The notes under the pieces: model-generated
Databases searched by the model: none
What the model was told of the DNA's origin: nothing
Seen by the model: only the letters and a program-made list of their open reading frames with translations
Shown: one piece after another, positions 58,314-60,000 of the stretch
Layout: each line of letters starts with the position of its first letter
Numbering within the stretch: the first letter of the stretch is position 1
DNA from: Symsagittifera roscoffensis
Lineage: Eukaryota; Xenacoelomorpha; Acoela; Convolutidae
Length of the DNA: 60,000 nt
NCBI RefSeq assembly: GCF_963678635.1
Contig: NC_087065.1
Coordinates: forward strand, 6,845,209 to 6,905,208
Direction: 5' to 3'
Made by a program: the position numbers and the translations under genes

Positions 58314-60000
58314 TTTTGTCGCTTTCCACTTTTCCAAAAATTATCTTCTTCCTCACCCCAAAATAGCGCGACAATATTTGTTCACACGAAGTCATGTTAA
58401 AAAAACTGACCCACGCGAACAATTTATAACTTTTGATTCACAGACATTTCTTAACTAATTCACCTTCACGCAACCCACATCATCGACAATGTTTCAAAAC
58501 TCTAAAAACACATCACCTACTTTTTAAGTCTTACTTATTGCATCTAAAGTAAAACCTACTCGGCAGCATCCTTAAAGAAGATTCCTGTCCCATTATTATA
58601 CCGCATGATTATATATGCAACTTGTGAAAAACCAGTGTTAGAAAACATCTAAGGTCAAAAAATTAACCATAAACATTGGAACTTGATCCAAAAAAATCAA
58701 CGAGAAATCACTCTATCAACAAAAAACTTTAGATTATCAAGGCATTTTCACGAGTTTCCTTGGCCAATTTCACGCACCAGAAATCTAATCAGCATGTTGA
58801 CAAAGCTTATAATGCAATCACTTAGTATATAAACTAATTTTCCCATTTAATTTTCCCCCGACTCCGTTTCTAGGTAATTTTGACTTTTATTTTAGGTCAA
58901 AACCGTTTCAATAATTCATCAAAAATTTCCAAAACCAAATTAATTGAATAAAAATCAGAAAAAGTTCTGAAAAACTTTTCAATCAATATTGCTAACTGAT
59001 CGCAATGAGCTCTAATTGTGAAATAAAATTTGTGATAAAGTAATACTTAATAGCTTTCATCGGTAAAGTGGTCATAGAATTTGAAAAGTTAGTGACTGAA
59101 TAATAAAATAAAAATGATACCATTTTTTTTATGAAGGCTTAAATTTTTGTAATTTTAACTCGCCACTTGAGTCTCCCATATTTTGAGCACAATTTAACAC
59201 ACAATTATAGAGTATATCTAACTTCAAATTTGGCAACGTAATTGATAACAACTTTTAACGGCTTTCAAGCGTTTCAAACTTTCCTCAACCCGGTTGGACA
59301 TATGATTTAAGCTTAGATACAAAAAACCTGATACAAAAGAAAGAAAAGGTTATAAGCAAATAAAAATTCTACTCAAAGGAACGCTCATAATATTACCTCA
59401 ACTAGCCTGACACACCAGCGATGGACGTCATGGGCATGCTCTATAGCCGCCACCACCTAGAACGACACTTAGACACATCCCAGTTTGAGCAACTCTGTAT
59501 AACGAGTAAAAAAATGCTTTCGCGAAAATAACTATGAAAGATCATAACTGAAACTGAATCACTAAAAAGTGTAGTATTATGTAGAAGTTTCTCAGAGCAA
59601 AATGAACGAGAAACAAAGGGAGATGAAAATCGACGACATTCCGATTCTGGAATTGCAAATCAGTTGGTGTGCTGCCGTAGTCACAACCCTCACAAGATAT
59701 AAAGCATGAAGCCAATATCACAGCAAAGGTATCCACTGAAAAATATCAATGGCGAACTCGGTATTGAACCCAAACCTACGGATCTTTGTCACTTAGCGCT
59801 TCACTCAAAGAAGTCAACTCTTATTTTGCTACTCGATCAATACAAACGAATGATTGAGAATGTACGTAGTCTCGCTCTGACTTAAAAATTCCACATTTCA
59901 CTAACACATATCTGCAACTTCAATACGATCTTTTTGATTCACAGCCATCTCTCAAATTAAAAAAAAAACCTTTGAATTAAAAAACGTCCTACGCCCCGGA
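58314..60000. repeat. 3' flank of the gag family, copy 2
   Basis: Corresponds to 50021-52540, with a deletion joining CTTAGATACaaaaaacctga (near 59320) that removes the second 569-bp unit. It continues to within about 50 bases of the window end. No gene is recognised. Confidence 0.75.
59542..59736 (-). other. 64-aa ORF in flank copy 2, doubtful
   Basis: Counterpart of the ORF at 52076-52270, starting MDTFAVILASCFISCEGCDY. See that entry for the comparison. Conservation does not exceed that of the surrounding repeat. Confidence 0.2.

Overview
The window looks like a piece of an AT-rich invertebrate animal genome. It holds one host protein-coding gene, on the minus strand at 5172-8966, and is otherwise mostly decayed or rearranged Ty3/Gypsy-type LTR-retrotransposon DNA. 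The host gene is the beta regulatory subunit of phosphorylase b kinase, a protein characteristic of animals. It has a single 318-bp intron with ordinary GT-AG ends, where vertebrate orthologues are split into many exons. I see no bacterial features (operons, ribosome binding sites), no CRISPR array and no rRNA. I cannot name the species.

Layout. 1-5171: intergenic DNA with a diverged repeat pair that ends in a conserved stem-loop, a short G-rich minisatellite and a tRNA-like (SINE or pseudogene) fragment. 5172-8966: phosphorylase kinase beta. 9159-24901: a more GC-rich Gypsy-type element whose 5' 4.96 kb is tandemly duplicated (unit A 9159-14120, unit B from 14121). Both units carry a 3.4-3.9 kb untranslated leader with a nine-copy cluster of a GC-rich motif (core CCGGAGGGGTC) ending exactly 768 bp before the gag ATG. 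Unit B continues through gag, two CCHC knuckles and a DTG protease. It then skips reverse transcriptase and RNase H, resumes in a damaged integrase, and ends in a macro-domain-like C-terminus. A separate 147-aa ORF of unknown function follows.

24902-34200: first featureless AT-rich DNA, then three overlapping degenerate copies of a second Gypsy family, with recognisable protease, reverse transcriptase and integrase motifs but no intact frame. 33915-47343: an envelope-like ORF with a signal-peptide-like start, followed by a modular tandem array of about 0.57-kb and 1.25-kb units. The whole block restarts at 42853, with a nonsense mutation in the second envelope-like copy. 47344-48503: a 1.16-kb nearly perfect palindrome built from the array unit plus about 270 bp not found elsewhere in the array. 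48541-60000: three decayed copies of a third gag family (CCHC knuckles at 49483, 56525 and 57486), with a duplicated 3' flank of about 2.5 kb that contains a 569-bp tandem duplication.

No complete autonomous element is present. The observations I rate highest are the insulator-like motif cluster in the Gypsy leader, the macro-domain-like tail of that element's pol, the long palindrome and the two-length modular array. Homology calls come from motif recognition and recall of protein families, not from a database search.
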